A stretch of 64,000 bases of DNA from Planococcus donghaensis MPA1U2 (GCF_000189395.1 NZ_AEPB01000027.1:62006-126005), one strand, 5' to 3'. Shown: positions 16,270-25,493, counted from the stretch's first letter. The notes: generated by a model not told the origin, from the letters alone. Made by a program: numbers and translations.

Positions 16270-17487
16270 TTATTTAGCTGATTTGACGATTTCAATAATG
16301 ACTTGTGTAGCCTTTTCCATGTTCTCAGCAGAAATAAATTCATATTTCCCGTGGTAATTTTCGCCACCTGTAAAGATATTCGGTGTTGGAAGTCCCATGT
16401 AAGACAATTGAGAGCCGTCCGTACCACCGCGAACAGGAACAATATTCGGTTCGATACCCAACGTAATCATTGCACGCTCGGCGTTGTCGACAATTTCCAT
16501 TACCGGCTCAATTTTTTCACGCATATTGTAATATTGGTCTTCAATTTCTAATTGAACTGCTTTTTCGCCATATTGTTGCTGAAGTCTTTCAGCGACAGCT
16601 TGCATATGGCGTTTTTTACTTTCGAACTTTTCTTTATCAAAATCACGGATAATATAGCTTAATTCAGCAGATTCCACCGTGCCTTCGAAATTATTCAAAT
16701 GAATAAATCCTTCGTAGTTCTCCGTTAATTCAGGAACTTCATTTTTCGGCATTTCTTGTTGAAACTGAATCGCGACAGTTTGAGCATTGACCATTTTATC
16801 TTTTGCAGATCCTGGATGAACACTTTTCCCTTGAACCGTTAATTTACCACTCGCAGCATTAAAACTTTCGTATTGAAGTTCGCCAAGTGGACCACCATCC
16901 ATCGTATAAGCATATTTCGCACCAAAGCGCTCAACGTCAAACTTGTGAGGACCACGACCAATTTCTTCGTCAGGTGTAAACGCGACGCGAATTTTTCCGT
17001 GTTCGATTTCTGGGTGCTGAGCTAGATAGTCCATTGCTGTCATGATTTCAGCAATTCCCGCTTTGTTATCTGCACCAAGAAGTGTCGTCCCGTCAGTTGT
17101 AATTAATGTATGATCAACGTAATTTTTCAAATCAGGAAAATCTGATACGGTCATTTGGACACTGTCACTTAATGGAATGTCTTGACCGTCATAATTGTCA
17201 ATGCGTTTTGGATTAACATTTTTGCCTGTAAAATCTGTTGCTGTATCAACATGTGCTAAAAAGCCGATTACTGGAATTTCTTTATCGGTGTTGGCCGGCA
17301 ATGTCCCGAAAAGATATCCCGCATCGTCCATTCCAACTTCTGTGAGTCCAATGCTCTTCATTTCTTTTTCTAATTCATGCAGTAAGTCCCATTGCCCGGG
17401 TGTAGAAGGTGTTGACTCACTCGTGAAATCAGATTGTGTATCAATTTTTGCATAACGAACTAATCGTTCAATTAACGCTTCAAGCAT
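16270..17487 (-). CDS. pepT: peptidase T (tripeptide aminopeptidase)
   Basis: Zinc M20B peptidase that removes the N-terminal residue of tripeptides in the cytosol. 405 aa, the family length. Metal-site motifs: [11 protein letters not shown] (first His/Asp, about residue 78), [15 protein letters not shown] (bridging Asp), [15 protein letters not shown] (catalytic Glu pair), [14 protein letters not shown], and the closing [20 protein letters not shown]. Spacing and motifs are complete. Monocistronic with a GGGGGA-type ribosome site. Converges on the STAS gene. Confidence 0.97.
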   Translation of the reverse strand: MLEALIERLVRYAKIDTQSDFTSESTPSTPGQWDLLHELEKEMKSIGLTEVGMDDAGYLFGTLPANTDKEIPVIGFLAHVDTATDFTGKNVNPKRIDNYDGQDIPLSDSVQMTVSDFPDLKNYVDHTLITTDGTTLLGADNKAGIAEIMTAMDYLAQHPEIEHGKIRVAFTPDEEIGRGPHKFDVERFGAKYAYTMDGGPLGELQYESFNAASGKLTVQGKSVHPGSAKDKMVNAQTVAIQFQQEMPKNEVPELTENYEGFIHLNNFEGTVESAELSYIIRDFDKEKFESKKRHMQAVAERLQQQYGEKAVQLEIEDQYYNMREKIEPVMEIVDNAERAMITLGIEPNIVPVRGGTDGSQLSYMGLPTPNIFTGGENYHGKYEFISAENMEKATQVIIEIVKSAK

Positions 17488-17554
17488 GTATAAATCCCCC
17501 TAAAATCAGTCTTGTTTCTATTTTACCACGAAGCAAGAAAATTCTGTCGCAAAA

Positions 17555-17586
17555 GAAAAACGATGCCCATATAGGACATCGTTTCA
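17555..17586 (-). terminator. terminator of the metNIQ-hydrolase operon
   Basis: Minus strand AACGATGTCC / GGGCATCGTT, followed by TTTTTCTTTT. It ends the transcript started at the metN riboswitch. Confidence 0.82.
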
Positions 17587-18792
17587 TTAATTTTGTTGCT
17601 TAAGTTGAAGAGATGCTTGATGGGCAGTTTTGATTTGTTCTAATAGATTTTTGTCTGTTAATAAACGATATCCCGTGTTAGCTAAAGCTTTAGCACCTCG
17701 GATTAATGCTCTATCACCTTGAGAAGATTTTGCAGCTTCACGAAACTCTTCGGTATGTGCAATTAATGTTTCAGGTCCAATTTTGATATAACCATGGGCG
17801 GTTGGAACTTCATAACTGATATTGCCAGCGTCGGTAGAACCAAGTCCAGAAATTCGTGAATCGGCTACGGTTTCACCTTGTGCTTCGAGTTCGCTGCGGA
17901 TTACATCATCCAAAGGAGAAGTTAACACTAAATCCCGAACTTCATTTTGAAATCGTTCAATTTTCACAGTAGCACCAGTAGCTAAAGCTGCGCCTTCAGC
18001 GATCGCACGGACTTTACGAGCGGTCTCAGCCGTTTTCTTCCATGAGTCTCCACGGATATAAAATCGCGCAGCCGCATACTCTGGAATAATATTAGGGGCG
18101 TCTCCGCCGTGCGTAATAATACCATGAACACGTGCATCTGACGGCAATTGTTGACGCAATGCGTTAATGCTATTAAACAGTTGAAGTACAGCGTCTAATG
18201 CGTTAATGCCTTTTTCAGGAGAACCCGCTGCATGAGCAGGTTTACCGGAAAAGTGAAATTCTAGTGGATCCACTGCAAGCGATGGACCTGTGATAGCTGA
18301 ATTTCCAGAAGGATGCAGCATTAGCGCTGCATCAATTTCTTCAAGGAAACCGTGTTTGACAAAACTGCCTTTTGCACTCCCATTTGGGCCACCTTCTTCG
18401 GCAGGTGTGCCAAGAACAACAACTTCACCACCCACAGCGTCGAGAGTTTCAGACAAGGCAATCGCGGCGGCTACGCTCGTTGTGCCAATAATATTGTGTC
18501 CACAAGCATGTCCAATGCCAGGAAGTGCATCGTATTCAGCAAGATAAGCGATAGTGGGGCCAGAAAGTTCACTTTTCTTACGAGCAAAAAACGCAGTTTC
18601 ATGTCCAGCGACACCTTTATCAACCACAAATCCAGCTTCTTCAAGCAAGCTGATTAATAATGAACTAGCAAAAAATTCTTGGTTGCCAATTTCAGGACGA
18701 GCATGAATTTCATGACTCGTTTGAATGTATTTTATGCGTTTTGCGTCGATAGACTGAGAAATAGACTGTGTTGCCTCTTTAATAAGTGCCAT
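17587..18792 (-). CDS. M20D-family amidohydrolase in the methionine-uptake operon
   Basis: 401-aa zinc amidohydrolase. Motifs: IAYLAEYDALPGIGHACGHN (AbgB/YxeP-type metal site with the HACGHN motif), LGTPAEEGG (catalytic Glu), HPSGNSAI, and the dimer-domain HFSGKPAHAAGSPEKGINA. The family cleaves N-acyl amino acids, aminobenzoyl-glutamate or similar amides. It is the last gene of metN-metI-metQ, 27 nt after metQ and before the terminator, so it is probably SAM-riboswitch controlled. I infer cleavage of an N-acyl-methionine or related compound brought in by MetNIQ; no sequence feature proves the substrate. Confidence 0.85.
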   Translation of the reverse strand: MALIKEATQSISQSIDAKRIKYIQTSHEIHARPEIGNQEFFASSLLISLLEEAGFVVDKGVAGHETAFFARKKSELSGPTIAYLAEYDALPGIGHACGHNIIGTTSVAAAIALSETLDAVGGEVVVLGTPAEEGGPNGSAKGSFVKHGFLEEIDAALMLHPSGNSAITGPSLAVDPLEFHFSGKPAHAAGSPEKGINALDAVLQLFNSINALRQQLPSDARVHGIITHGGDAPNIIPEYAAARFYIRGDSWKKTAETARKVRAIAEGAALATGATVKIERFQNEVRDLVLTSPLDDVIRSELEAQGETVADSRISGLGSTDAGNISYEVPTAHGYIKIGPETLIAHTEEFREAAKSSQGDRALIRGAKALANTGYRLLTDKNLLEQIKTAHQASLQLKQQN

Positions 18793-18819
18793 AAGAATGC
18801 CTCCTTGGTGGGATAAGGT

Positions 18820-19653
18820 TTACTGATAGTCAACAAGTTCTTCTACTGATACCGTTGTAGGAATTTGAGCTCCTTTTGTATGTTCAATGATAAATTCAGT
18901 CGTGTCTTCTTGTTGATATAATTCAACGATTTTTAAATAAGCTTCGTTTTCTGTATCTTCAGCATTTGCTGCAATCAAGTTAATATAAGGTTTTGCTGTA
19001 TCACTTTCGCGAGCGATAGGGTCTTCTGTGGGATTCAATCCAGCATCTACTGCAACGCCATTATTAATAATGGAAGCGGCAACATCGGGCATAGCGCGCG
19101 GTGTATGACCGGATACCATTGGCACAATTTCAATGTTTTTCGGATTTTCGGTAATGTCTTCAGCTGTGCCAGTAAGCCCTGCATCTTCAGAAAGAGTAAT
19201 TAAGCCAGCTTCATCTAAAAGTAAAAGTGCACGTCCCATGTTCGTTGCTTCGTTAGGTACAGCGATTTGTGAGTCTTGTGGAAGTTCCTCGATAGATTCG
19301 TATTTATCGGAATACAAGCCCATTGGTGCGATGACTGTAGAGCCAATGGGTACGATATCAATATTGTGTTCGGCAACAAATTCATCAAAATATGAAATTG
19401 TTTGGAAAGCGTTCAAATCCAATTCACCTTCTGCAAGAGCTAAGTTGGGTGCTACATAATCAGAAAATGTTTGTATTTCCAAATCAATGCCTTCTTTTTC
19501 AGCTTTTTCAGCAATATAATCCCAAATGGTCGTATCCGAACCGCTAATGCCAAGTGTTACTTTCGTGGTGCCTTCAGCGTTGCTATCGTCTCCGCATGCG
19601 GTCAAAACCAATGCAAGTAATGTTAGTAATACTGTTGCTGTAATTTTTTTCAT
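18820..19653 (-). CDS. metQ: methionine ABC transporter, substrate-binding lipoprotein
   Basis: NlpA/MetQ family, 277 aa. Lipoprotein signal at the N-terminus: MKK then a hydrophobic run ending LVLTACGDD, with Cys at about residue 20 as lipid anchor. Body motifs: GISGSDTTIWDYI, the DLNAFQTISYFDEF pocket segment, and IAVPNEATNMGRALLLL. Start chosen at 19653 since GGAGGAATT lies directly upstream; the longer frame starts inside that site. Lies between metI and the M20 hydrolase gene. D- and L-methionine and short derivatives are known ligands of the family. Confidence 0.94.
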   Translation of the reverse strand: MKKITATVLLTLLALVLTACGDDSNAEGTTKVTLGISGSDTTIWDYIAEKAEKEGIDLEIQTFSDYVAPNLALAEGELDLNAFQTISYFDEFVAEHNIDIVPIGSTVIAPMGLYSDKYESIEELPQDSQIAVPNEATNMGRALLLLDEAGLITLSEDAGLTGTAEDITENPKNIEIVPMVSGHTPRAMPDVAASIINNGVAVDAGLNPTEDPIARESDTAKPYINLIAANAEDTENEAYLKIVELYQQEDTTEFIIEHTKGAQIPTTVSVEELVDYQ

Positions 19654-19690
19654 GAATAATTCCTCCAATTTTGTGTGGGCTTGTTTAGTG

Positions 19691-20341
19691 TTAACTGCGT
19701 CTTACACGTCTTGATAGAATATTTCCGAAAGATTGAACACCTTGCACGAGTACGACAAGAATCGCTACAGTGATAAACATGATGAAGGTATCGAATCTCT
19801 GATATCCGTATGTAATGGCTAAGTCCCCAAGACCTCCACCGCCAATAGCGCCGGCCATAGCAGATGCACCGATTAATCCGACTACAGCTATTGTTAATGC
19901 AAGAACGAGTGAGCTGAGAGCTTCAGGGATCAAAAACCGGAAAATGATTTGCGCTGGTGAAGCACCCATTGCTTGCGCCGCTTCAATGACGCCTTTGTCG
20001 ACTTCGAGAAGCGAGTTTTCGATTAATCGAGCAATATAAGGACCAGCATAAAAAACTAAAGGAACAATGGCTGCTGCAGTTCCAATAGAGGTTCCGACAA
20101 TCAGTCTTGTCAACGGAATAATAGCGACCATTAGTATAATAAAAGGGATCGAGCGGAATATGTTAATAATCATGTTTAGTGCGCTAGATACCGATTCGTT
20201 TTCTAATAAATGACCTTTTCGTGTTACTACTAAAAAGATTCCAAGTGGAAAGCCAATCAATAAAGAAAATCCAAATGCTGCGCCGGTCATATAAATGGTT
20301 TCCCACAACGCTTCTAAAATTTGGTCATAGTTAACTGACAT
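19691..20341 (-). CDS. metI: methionine ABC transporter permease
   Basis: 216-aa permease with five or six hydrophobic helices (e.g. AAFGFSLLIGFPLGIFLVV; SIPFIILMVAIIPL). The cytoplasmic EAA loop that contacts the ATPase reads EAAQAMGASPAQIIFRFLIP. This is the MetI/MetP type. It overlaps metN by 11 nt, which suggests translational coupling, and metQ follows 37 nt downstream. Confidence 0.95.
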   Translation of the reverse strand: MSVNYDQILEALWETIYMTGAAFGFSLLIGFPLGIFLVVTRKGHLLENESVSSALNMIINIFRSIPFIILMVAIIPLTRLIVGTSIGTAAAIVPLVFYAGPYIARLIENSLLEVDKGVIEAAQAMGASPAQIIFRFLIPEALSSLVLALTIAVVGLIGASAMAGAIGGGGLGDLAITYGYQRFDTFIMFITVAILVVLVQGVQSFGNILSRRVRRS

Positions 20342-21362
20342 AATGAGTAACCTCCTCTATGTGAATATTGTTATCTCGAATAGAGGTGATAGCACGTTCT
20401 ACCTTATTTAGTTCACCTGAAAATTCCACAATTAAATTGCCATATGGAACTCCTTGTAATTCGGTAATATTTCCAAATAACACATTTAAATTAACGTTAA
20501 AGTCGCGTGATACCTGGGACATAATGGGTGTACCGACGGAATTCCCTGTAAATTGCAACCGGTAAATTGCCTGATCGCTATGGGTATCATAAATTTGGGC
20601 TAACAAGGATTCAGGTAATTCATCGTTCATAACAGAGCGCACAAAACGTTTTGTTGTAGCTTGTTGTGGATTTGAAAAAACTTCAAAAACAGAGCCTTGT
20701 TCAATAACTTTTCCGGCTTCTAGAACCGCCACTTTGTTGCAAATTTCTCGAATAACGCCCATTTCATGGGTAATGAGTAAAATGGTGATGTTGTATTCTT
20801 TATTGATTTTCTTCAGTAAATCTAAAATGGACTTAGTCGTTTGAGGATCTAGTGCTGACGTTGCTTCATCGCATAATAATACGGAAGGGTTTGTAGCTAA
20901 GGCGCGAGCAATACCAATCCGTTGTTTTTGTCCACCTGACAATTGATCTGGGTATTTTTGTGCTTGGTCTGCAAGTCCCACAAAGTCGAGTAAGTCTTTA
21001 ACTTGTTTTTTAACATCTTCTTTAGGTGTCTTTGCTAAGAGTAGTGGCATCGCCACGTTGTGAAAAACGGTTTTAGAATTTAGTAAGTTGAAGTGTTGAA
21101 AAATCATACCGATATCTTTTCGGATGGTACGGATTTCTTTGCTAGACAAAGTCGAAATATCTTTTCCGTGAATTAATACGCGTCCTTTAGAAGGGCGTTC
21201 GAGCAAATTTACTGTACGGATCAATGAACTTTTACCAGCGCCACTAAAGCCGATAACTCCGTAGATTTCGCCAGTTTCGACAGCTAAATCAATGCCGTTT
21301 AATGCATGGATTTCCTGGTTACCTGAGTGGTAAGTTTTGGCGACGCCTTCGAATTGAATCAT
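20331..21362 (-). CDS. metN: methionine ABC transporter ATP-binding protein
   Basis: 343-aa ATPase. Walker A GFSGAGKSSLIR, Q-loop MIFQHFNLL, signature DQLSGGQKQRIGIARALA, Walker B VLLCDEATSALD and H-loop LLITHEM. The C-terminal ~80 residues form the NIL domain (from about LQFTGNSVGTPIMSQ), a ferredoxin-like methionine-sensing domain known in MetN that inhibits uptake when methionine is plentiful. First gene after the SAM riboswitch. Ribosome site GGAGG is near 21375. Confidence 0.96.
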   Translation of the reverse strand: MIQFEGVAKTYHSGNQEIHALNGIDLAVETGEIYGVIGFSGAGKSSLIRTVNLLERPSKGRVLIHGKDISTLSSKEIRTIRKDIGMIFQHFNLLNSKTVFHNVAMPLLLAKTPKEDVKKQVKDLLDFVGLADQAQKYPDQLSGGQKQRIGIARALATNPSVLLCDEATSALDPQTTKSILDLLKKINKEYNITILLITHEMGVIREICNKVAVLEAGKVIEQGSVFEVFSNPQQATTKRFVRSVMNDELPESLLAQIYDTHSDQAIYRLQFTGNSVGTPIMSQVSRDFNVNLNVLFGNITELQGVPYGNLIVEFSGELNKVERAITSIRDNNIHIEEVTHYVS

Positions 21363-21434
21363 ATTGAATGGACCTCCTCATGCCTTGTTGGTTTTTCAAA
21401 TCGTTCATGCTCACAATCCGTTGAGAAACTAGAC

Positions 21435-21480
21435 AAAAAAAGCCCTCTTTTTTCTTAAACCATAAGAAAAAAGAGGGCTC
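21435..21480 (-). terminator. SAM-riboswitch expression-platform terminator (metN)
   Basis: Minus strand: AGCCCTCTTTTTTCTTA / TAAGAAAAAAGAGGGCT then TTTTTTT. Lies between aptamer and metN start, as in S-box leaders. Confidence 0.9.
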
Positions 21481-21497
21481 CTGTAGAAACCATCTAA

Positions 21498-21612
21498 TTC
21501 TCATCTTCCAAATGCACAAGTGCATTTGCAGGAGTTGGCACAGTTTTTGCGGTTAAACAAATCTGCTGCCGAAACGTCATAGGGCCTGTCCCTCGGTTTC
21601 TCTGGATAAGAA
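21498..21612 (-). ncRNA. SAM-I riboswitch (S-box) before metN operon
   Basis: P1 pairs TTCTTATC (21612-21605) with GATGAGAA (21505-21498). Conserved parts on the minus strand in order: CAGAGAAACCGAGGGACAGG, CCCTATGACGTTTCGGCAGC, TGTGCCAACTCCTGCAAATG and TGGAAGATGAGAA. The upstream promoter is TTGACT-N17-TAAAGT (21672-21644). S-adenosylmethionine binding ends transcription at the following terminator. The 363-nt gap between metN and the PlsY-like gene is accounted for by this leader and promoter. Confidence 0.97.
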
Positions 21613-21643
21613 AGTGATGTATGCTATTCGATTCGTGATTCCT

Positions 21644-21672
21644 ACTTTATGGTGGAATAACAAAAAAGTCAA
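21644..21672 (-). promoter_or_regulatory. sigma-A promoter of the metN leader
   Basis: Minus strand TTGACT, 17-nt spacer, TAAAGT, 32 nt upstream of the aptamer. Confidence 0.75.
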
Positions 21673-21725
21673 GAAGAAGATTAGCTTTTTATTTTATTAC
21701 TTTTAAAATGTGCTTATATTCCCAA

Positions 21726-22367
21726 TTAAATTGGGGTGGAAGATTTCTTTTTTAATACTGCAGATACTTTTGTTTCAGTACCATTCTTTATTCGGATAAT
21801 ATTTTCGCGGTGCTTCCACACGGCCATTGCAAAAAGTGGGATGGAGATCAGCAGCGGCCAAGGTCCAATTGCAGGGACAAATGCTATCACAAAGAAAATT
21901 GCATACAGGACAAGTACGCCTAGAACAAGGTAGTTTGTGGTGAGCGATACGCCAATCAATAATAATAGTCCTAGTAAACCGAGTTTCCAGTCGAGCGCTA
22001 ACATAACACCAATTACAGACGCAGTTCCTTTCCCGCCATTAAATTTCATATAGAACGGGAAATTATGACCTAAAATAACTCCAGCACCTGCAACAAACAG
22101 CATTGCCCATGTGAGTTCCGGAGAAAAATCACCTAGACCTAATAAGAAGTGCAACCCTGCAACTGCCGCAAACCCTTTAAAGATATCAATAATAGCAACG
22201 AGCAATCCGTATTTCCAACCTAAAACAATGGCGGCATTAGAGGCACCAGAATTTTTCACGCCAGCAGTTTTGACGTTCACACCCGATAATCGTTGTGCTG
22301 CTAAAGAGCCATGACAACAACCAATTCCATAACTAACAATAAATAAGAGCGAAATCCAAATAAACAC
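21726..22367 (-). CDS. PlsY-family glycerol-3-phosphate acyltransferase paralogue
   Basis: 213-aa membrane protein with about six helices. PlsY motifs: the first loop reads VKNSGASNA (canonical S-G-N-x-G-A-T-N), the second GHNFPFYMKFNGGKGTA carries the conserved His-Phe-Pro and GGKG of the active site. PlsY moves acyl from acyl phosphate to glycerol-3-phosphate in phospholipid synthesis. The first motif departs from consensus, so this may be a specialised paralogue rather than the housekeeping enzyme. A second member starts off the right end of the window. I take the GTG at 22367, preceded by AAGGAGG; the longer frame adds 18 unsupported residues. Confidence 0.83.
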   Translation of the reverse strand: MFIWISLLFIVSYGIGCCHGSLAAQRLSGVNVKTAGVKNSGASNAAIVLGWKYGLLVAIIDIFKGFAAVAGLHFLLGLGDFSPELTWAMLFVAGAGVILGHNFPFYMKFNGGKGTASVIGVMLALDWKLGLLGLLLLIGVSLTTNYLVLGVLVLYAIFFVIAFVPAIGPWPLLISIPLFAMAVWKHRENIIRIKNGTETKVSAVLKKKSSTPI

Positions 22368-22440
22368 AGTGGGTTCCTCCTTCCTACTAAAGATAACGTT
22401 TGAAAAAGCTGAAAGTTTCAAAATTTTTTGACTAATAGGG

Positions 22441-22469
22441 TTGACAAATGAAAAAAAAGTTTCTATACT
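22441..22469 (+). promoter_or_regulatory. sigma-A promoter of the metY leader
   Basis: TTGACA, 17-nt spacer, TATACT; near-perfect, about 30 nt before the riboswitch. Confidence 0.88.
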
Positions 22470-22498
22470 TCAGAACAAGATAAAAATTAAATTTAATA

Positions 22499-22616
22499 CT
22501 CTTATCAAGAGTGGCGGAGGGATAGGCCCTGTGATGCCCAGCAACCAACAGATGATTTTGTCTGGAAAGGTGCTAATTCCTACAGAACCGGAGTTATAGG
22601 TTCTGACAGATAAGAG
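22499..22616 (+). ncRNA. SAM-I riboswitch (S-box) before metY-metX
   Basis: P1 pairs CTCTTATC (22499-22506) with GATAAGAG (22609-22616). Conserved pieces: AGAGTGGCGGAGGGATAGGC, CCTGTGATGCCCAGCAACC, GGAAAGGTGCTAATTCC and GTTCTGACAGATAAGAGG. Together with its promoter and terminator it fills the 343-nt gap upstream of metY. Confidence 0.97.
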
Positions 22617-22637
22617 GAGGAAAACTCCGTATATGCG

Positions 22638-22666
22638 GCCCTCTTCTTAGCGAAGGGGGCTTTTTT
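22638..22666 (+). terminator. SAM-riboswitch expression-platform terminator (metY)
   Basis: Stem GCCCTCTTC / GAAGGGGGC, loop TTAGC, then TTTTTT. Its 5' arm can pair with the GAGGAGG after the aptamer, a plausible anti-terminator. Confidence 0.88.
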
Positions 22667-22710
22667 CGTTCTCTTCGCAGCAACAAAACAAAAAATAGGG
22701 GGAATAGAAA

Positions 22711-24003
22711 ATGACAAACTTAAAACCGGAAACATTATTATTACACGGCGGCCAACAAGTAGATCCAACAACGGGATCGAGGGGGGTACCGGTTTATAAA
22801 ACAACTTCTTATGTTTTTAGAGATACGCAACATGCACAAGATTTATTTGGTTTGAAAGACGTGGGGAATATTTACTCGCGTATTATGAATCCTACAGTTG
22901 ACGTATTTGAACAGCGGGTAGCGCTATTAGAAGGCGGTACTGCAGCTGTAGCACTTTCTTCAGGGATGGCAGCAATTGCTTTTTCAATTTTGAACATTGC
23001 AGAAGCTGGAGATGAAATCATAGCGGATAGCAGTCTTTATGGTGGGACTTATAATTTATTTGCCAATACATTACCGCGTTATGGCATTACAACGAAATTT
23101 GTAGACGCGACAAACCCGGAAAATTTTAAAGCCGCAATTACAGATAAAACAAAAGCTATATTTGGTGAAATTATCGGCAACCCAAGCTTAAATGTCTTTG
23201 ACGTAGAAAAAGTAGCGAACATCGCTCATGAACACGGATTGCCGTTATTGATTGATAATACATTTGCTTCACCATACGGCAGTAATCCAATTGAGTTTGG
23301 AGCAGATGTAGTTATTCATTCAGCTACAAAATGGATTGGTGGACATGGAACGACAATTGGTGGCGTAGCAGTAGATGCTGGGAAATTCAATTGGGACAAT
23401 CCGCGTTTCCCGAACTATACAGAACCGGATGAAACTTACCACGGGCTACGTTACGGCATTGATGTACCAGAGGCTGCCTTTGCAACAAAACTACGAGTTC
23501 AATTGTTACGAGACTTTGGACCATCGTTGAGCCCAGACAGCGCACATGCTTTGTTACAAGGGTTAGAAACTTTGCACTTACGTATTCCGAGGCATAACAG
23601 TAACGCTCGAATTATCGCAGAATACTTGAAACAACATCCACAAATTGAATGGGTCAATTACTTAGGATTTGAAGATCATCCTTCCCACGAAATTGCGAAG
23701 AAATATTTGAAAAACGACGGTTACGGATCGATCGTCAACTTCGGCATTAAAGGCGGACGAGAAGCGGGACGAAAAGTAATCGATAGCATTAAGCTTTGGT
23801 CTCATGTTGCCAATGTCGGCGATGCAAAATCACTTATTATCCATCCTGCTTCTACCACTCATCAACAATTAAACAGCGAAGAACTGAAATCATCAGGCGT
23901 AACAGAAGAGTTAATCCGACTCTCTGTAGGATTAGAAAATGCAGAAGATTTAATTGCTGACTTAGAGCAGGCAATCCAAGTAACCGTGTTGGAAAACGTA
24001 TAG
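22711..24003 (+). CDS. metY: O-acetylhomoserine sulfhydrylase
   Basis: PLP enzyme making homocysteine from O-acetylhomoserine and sulfide. 430 aa, the length of MetY rather than the ~380-aa cystathionine gamma-synthases. Motifs: early PLP/phosphate loop SSGMAAIAFS, YGGTYNLF, ADVVIHSATKWIGGHG with the Schiff-base Lys at about residue 209, and C-terminal LIIHPASTTHQQL. The ~50-residue insertion with NYTEPDETYHGL is typical of MetY. First gene after the SAM riboswitch; metX follows 12 nt later. Confidence 0.95.
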   Translation: MTNLKPETLLLHGGQQVDPTTGSRGVPVYKTTSYVFRDTQHAQDLFGLKDVGNIYSRIMNPTVDVFEQRVALLEGGTAAVALSSGMAAIAFSILNIAEAGDEIIADSSLYGGTYNLFANTLPRYGITTKFVDATNPENFKAAITDKTKAIFGEIIGNPSLNVFDVEKVANIAHEHGLPLLIDNTFASPYGSNPIEFGADVVIHSATKWIGGHGTTIGGVAVDAGKFNWDNPRFPNYTEPDETYHGLRYGIDVPEAAFATKLRVQLLRDFGPSLSPDSAHALLQGLETLHLRIPRHNSNARIIAEYLKQHPQIEWVNYLGFEDHPSHEIAKKYLKNDGYGSIVNFGIKGGREAGRKVIDSIKLWSHVANVGDAKSLIIHPASTTHQQLNSEELKSSGVTEELIRLSVGLENAEDLIADLEQAIQVTVLENV

Positions 24004-24015
24004 GGAGGAATTGGC

Positions 24016-25029
24016 ATGAAAACAGTATCTATTGGCTCATTAACCTTGGACTCAACTAAGACGATAGACAATGTAGAACTTGCATATGAACGTCTCGGAG
24101 ATGAAAATGCCCCCGTGATTCTAATTTGTCATGCGCTAACTGGAGATCAACGTGCAGTTGGCACAGCAGAGAACCCAGGATGGTGGGCAGGATTAGTTGG
24201 TCCAGGGATGCCAGTGGATACGACTGCTTTCCAAGTAATTACTTTTAATGTATTGGGTGGTTGTCATGGATCAACCGGACCTCTATCGATAAACCCTACA
24301 AGTGGAGTACCTTACAAAGCTGATTTCCCAACACTAACGATACGTGATATGGTCCAAGCCGAATATTTAGCGTTAAAAAAGCTAGGAATTAAGAAAGTGG
24401 CTGCAGTGATCGGTGGCTCACTTGGCGGAATGAAAACCCTAGAATGGGGAAGAACTTACCCTGAATTTATCGGGGCGATTTTTCCATTAGCTGTTACGCC
24501 GTATTATAGTGATTATGGGGTAGCATTTAACCATATCGGGATAGTAGCTATCGAAAATGATAAAGATTTTAACAGCGGAAACTACGAAGATACTAGTGTA
24601 TTAAAAGGATTTGAAATCGCTAGAATGGCTGGCATGGTTACTTACCGTAGTGGTAAAATGTTCAATCAGCGCTTTGGTCGAAGTGGGAGTGATGATGAAT
24701 TTAATGTCCAGTCCTATTTAAATTATCAAGGAGAAAAATTAGCAGGTCGTTTTGATGCGAATAGTTATTTGGTATTGTTGAAAGCGATGAATACGCATAA
24801 TATCGAAGATGCGGTTTTAGAAGTTCCTGTCTATTCGTTATCATTTACCCATGATTTACTTTATCCAAATGAACTGATGATTCCGTGGCTTGAAAAGCAA
24901 ACGAATGCAGCTTGGAAAATCATTGAAACGGATTTTGGTCATGACGGATTTTTGGTAGAGTTTGAAAAATGGGGAGGCTTTATAGAAGAAAAGTTAAAAA
25001 GCCTTTCAGTGCCGGAGCTTATTCGGTAA
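24016..25029 (+). CDS. metX: homoserine O-acetyltransferase
   Basis: Alpha/beta-hydrolase-fold acetyltransferase that activates homoserine for MetY. 337 aa. Nucleophile elbow GGSLGGMKTLEW (Ser about residue 136), the GGCHGSTGP oxyanion segment, acid Asp in FTHDLLYP, catalytic His in DFGHDGFLVE. This supports the acetyl route; O-succinyl MetA enzymes have another fold. Good site AGGGAGG; in operon with metY and ended by a terminator. Confidence 0.95.
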   Translation: MKTVSIGSLTLDSTKTIDNVELAYERLGDENAPVILICHALTGDQRAVGTAENPGWWAGLVGPGMPVDTTAFQVITFNVLGGCHGSTGPLSINPTSGVPYKADFPTLTIRDMVQAEYLALKKLGIKKVAAVIGGSLGGMKTLEWGRTYPEFIGAIFPLAVTPYYSDYGVAFNHIGIVAIENDKDFNSGNYEDTSVLKGFEIARMAGMVTYRSGKMFNQRFGRSGSDDEFNVQSYLNYQGEKLAGRFDANSYLVLLKAMNTHNIEDAVLEVPVYSLSFTHDLLYPNELMIPWLEKQTNAAWKIIETDFGHDGFLVEFEKWGGFIEEKLKSLSVPELIR

Positions 25030-25065
25030 ACAAATTTAGTAGAATCAATTATAGAAAAATGCATA

Positions 25066-25103
25066 TAAAAGCATCTAGGACTGGTTAGTCCTAGATGCTT
25101 TTA
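25066..25103. terminator. bidirectional terminator
   Basis: AAAAGCATCTAGGACT / AGTCCTAGATGCTTTT; between convergent metX and the excisionase-like gene. Confidence 0.94.
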
Positions 25104-25107
25104 TTGG

Positions 25108-25338
25108 TTAGTCTTCATCTTTAATATCCACATCATCTGGAATTGGCGTAGCGCGCCATTCTTCTAACGCTAACTTAGCCTGTTCCAACTGCTGAAAATG
25201 CGTACCGAATTGAGAAGTGTTGATCATGTATTGCTCTCCGTCATGAACTGCGCGAATACGGCCTTCTAATACATAACGATTGACTTGTTCTTCAGGCATA
25301 GACAAAAAGGCAGCAGTTTCCTGGACTGTCATATACAT
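25108..25338 (-). CDS. excisionase-type (HTH_17) small DNA-binding protein
   Basis: 76 aa. MTVQETAAFLSMPEEQVNRY is a helix-turn-helix of the MerR/excisionase class, followed by the wing-like RIRAVHDGEQYMINTSQF. The C-terminal 30 residues are acidic (PIPDDVDIKDED). The domain occurs in chromosomal regulators as well as phage excisionases; no integrase or att repeat is near, so a phage role is unlikely. GGAGGCGATC ribosome site. Confidence 0.75.
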   Translation of the reverse strand: MYMTVQETAAFLSMPEEQVNRYVLEGRIRAVHDGEQYMINTSQFGTHFQQLEQAKLALEEWRATPIPDDVDIKDED

Positions 25339-25493
25339 AGGATCGCCTCCTCTTTTCTTTTATTATAATAGAAGGAGAGGGCTATCTCAAACCATTAGTA
25401 TTCTGATTTCTATATAGTAGAACCTTTAAGGAAGAGATATTACGTATTTTTATCTGATTTTTCAACTAATTTTATACAATTTAGTTATTAGGA

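Noticed and set aside
25108-25338. Excisionase-like gene as sign of a prophage or integrative element
   Set aside because: No integrase, att repeat, tRNA or phage gene nearby; flanks are ordinary chromosomal genes with normal terminators.
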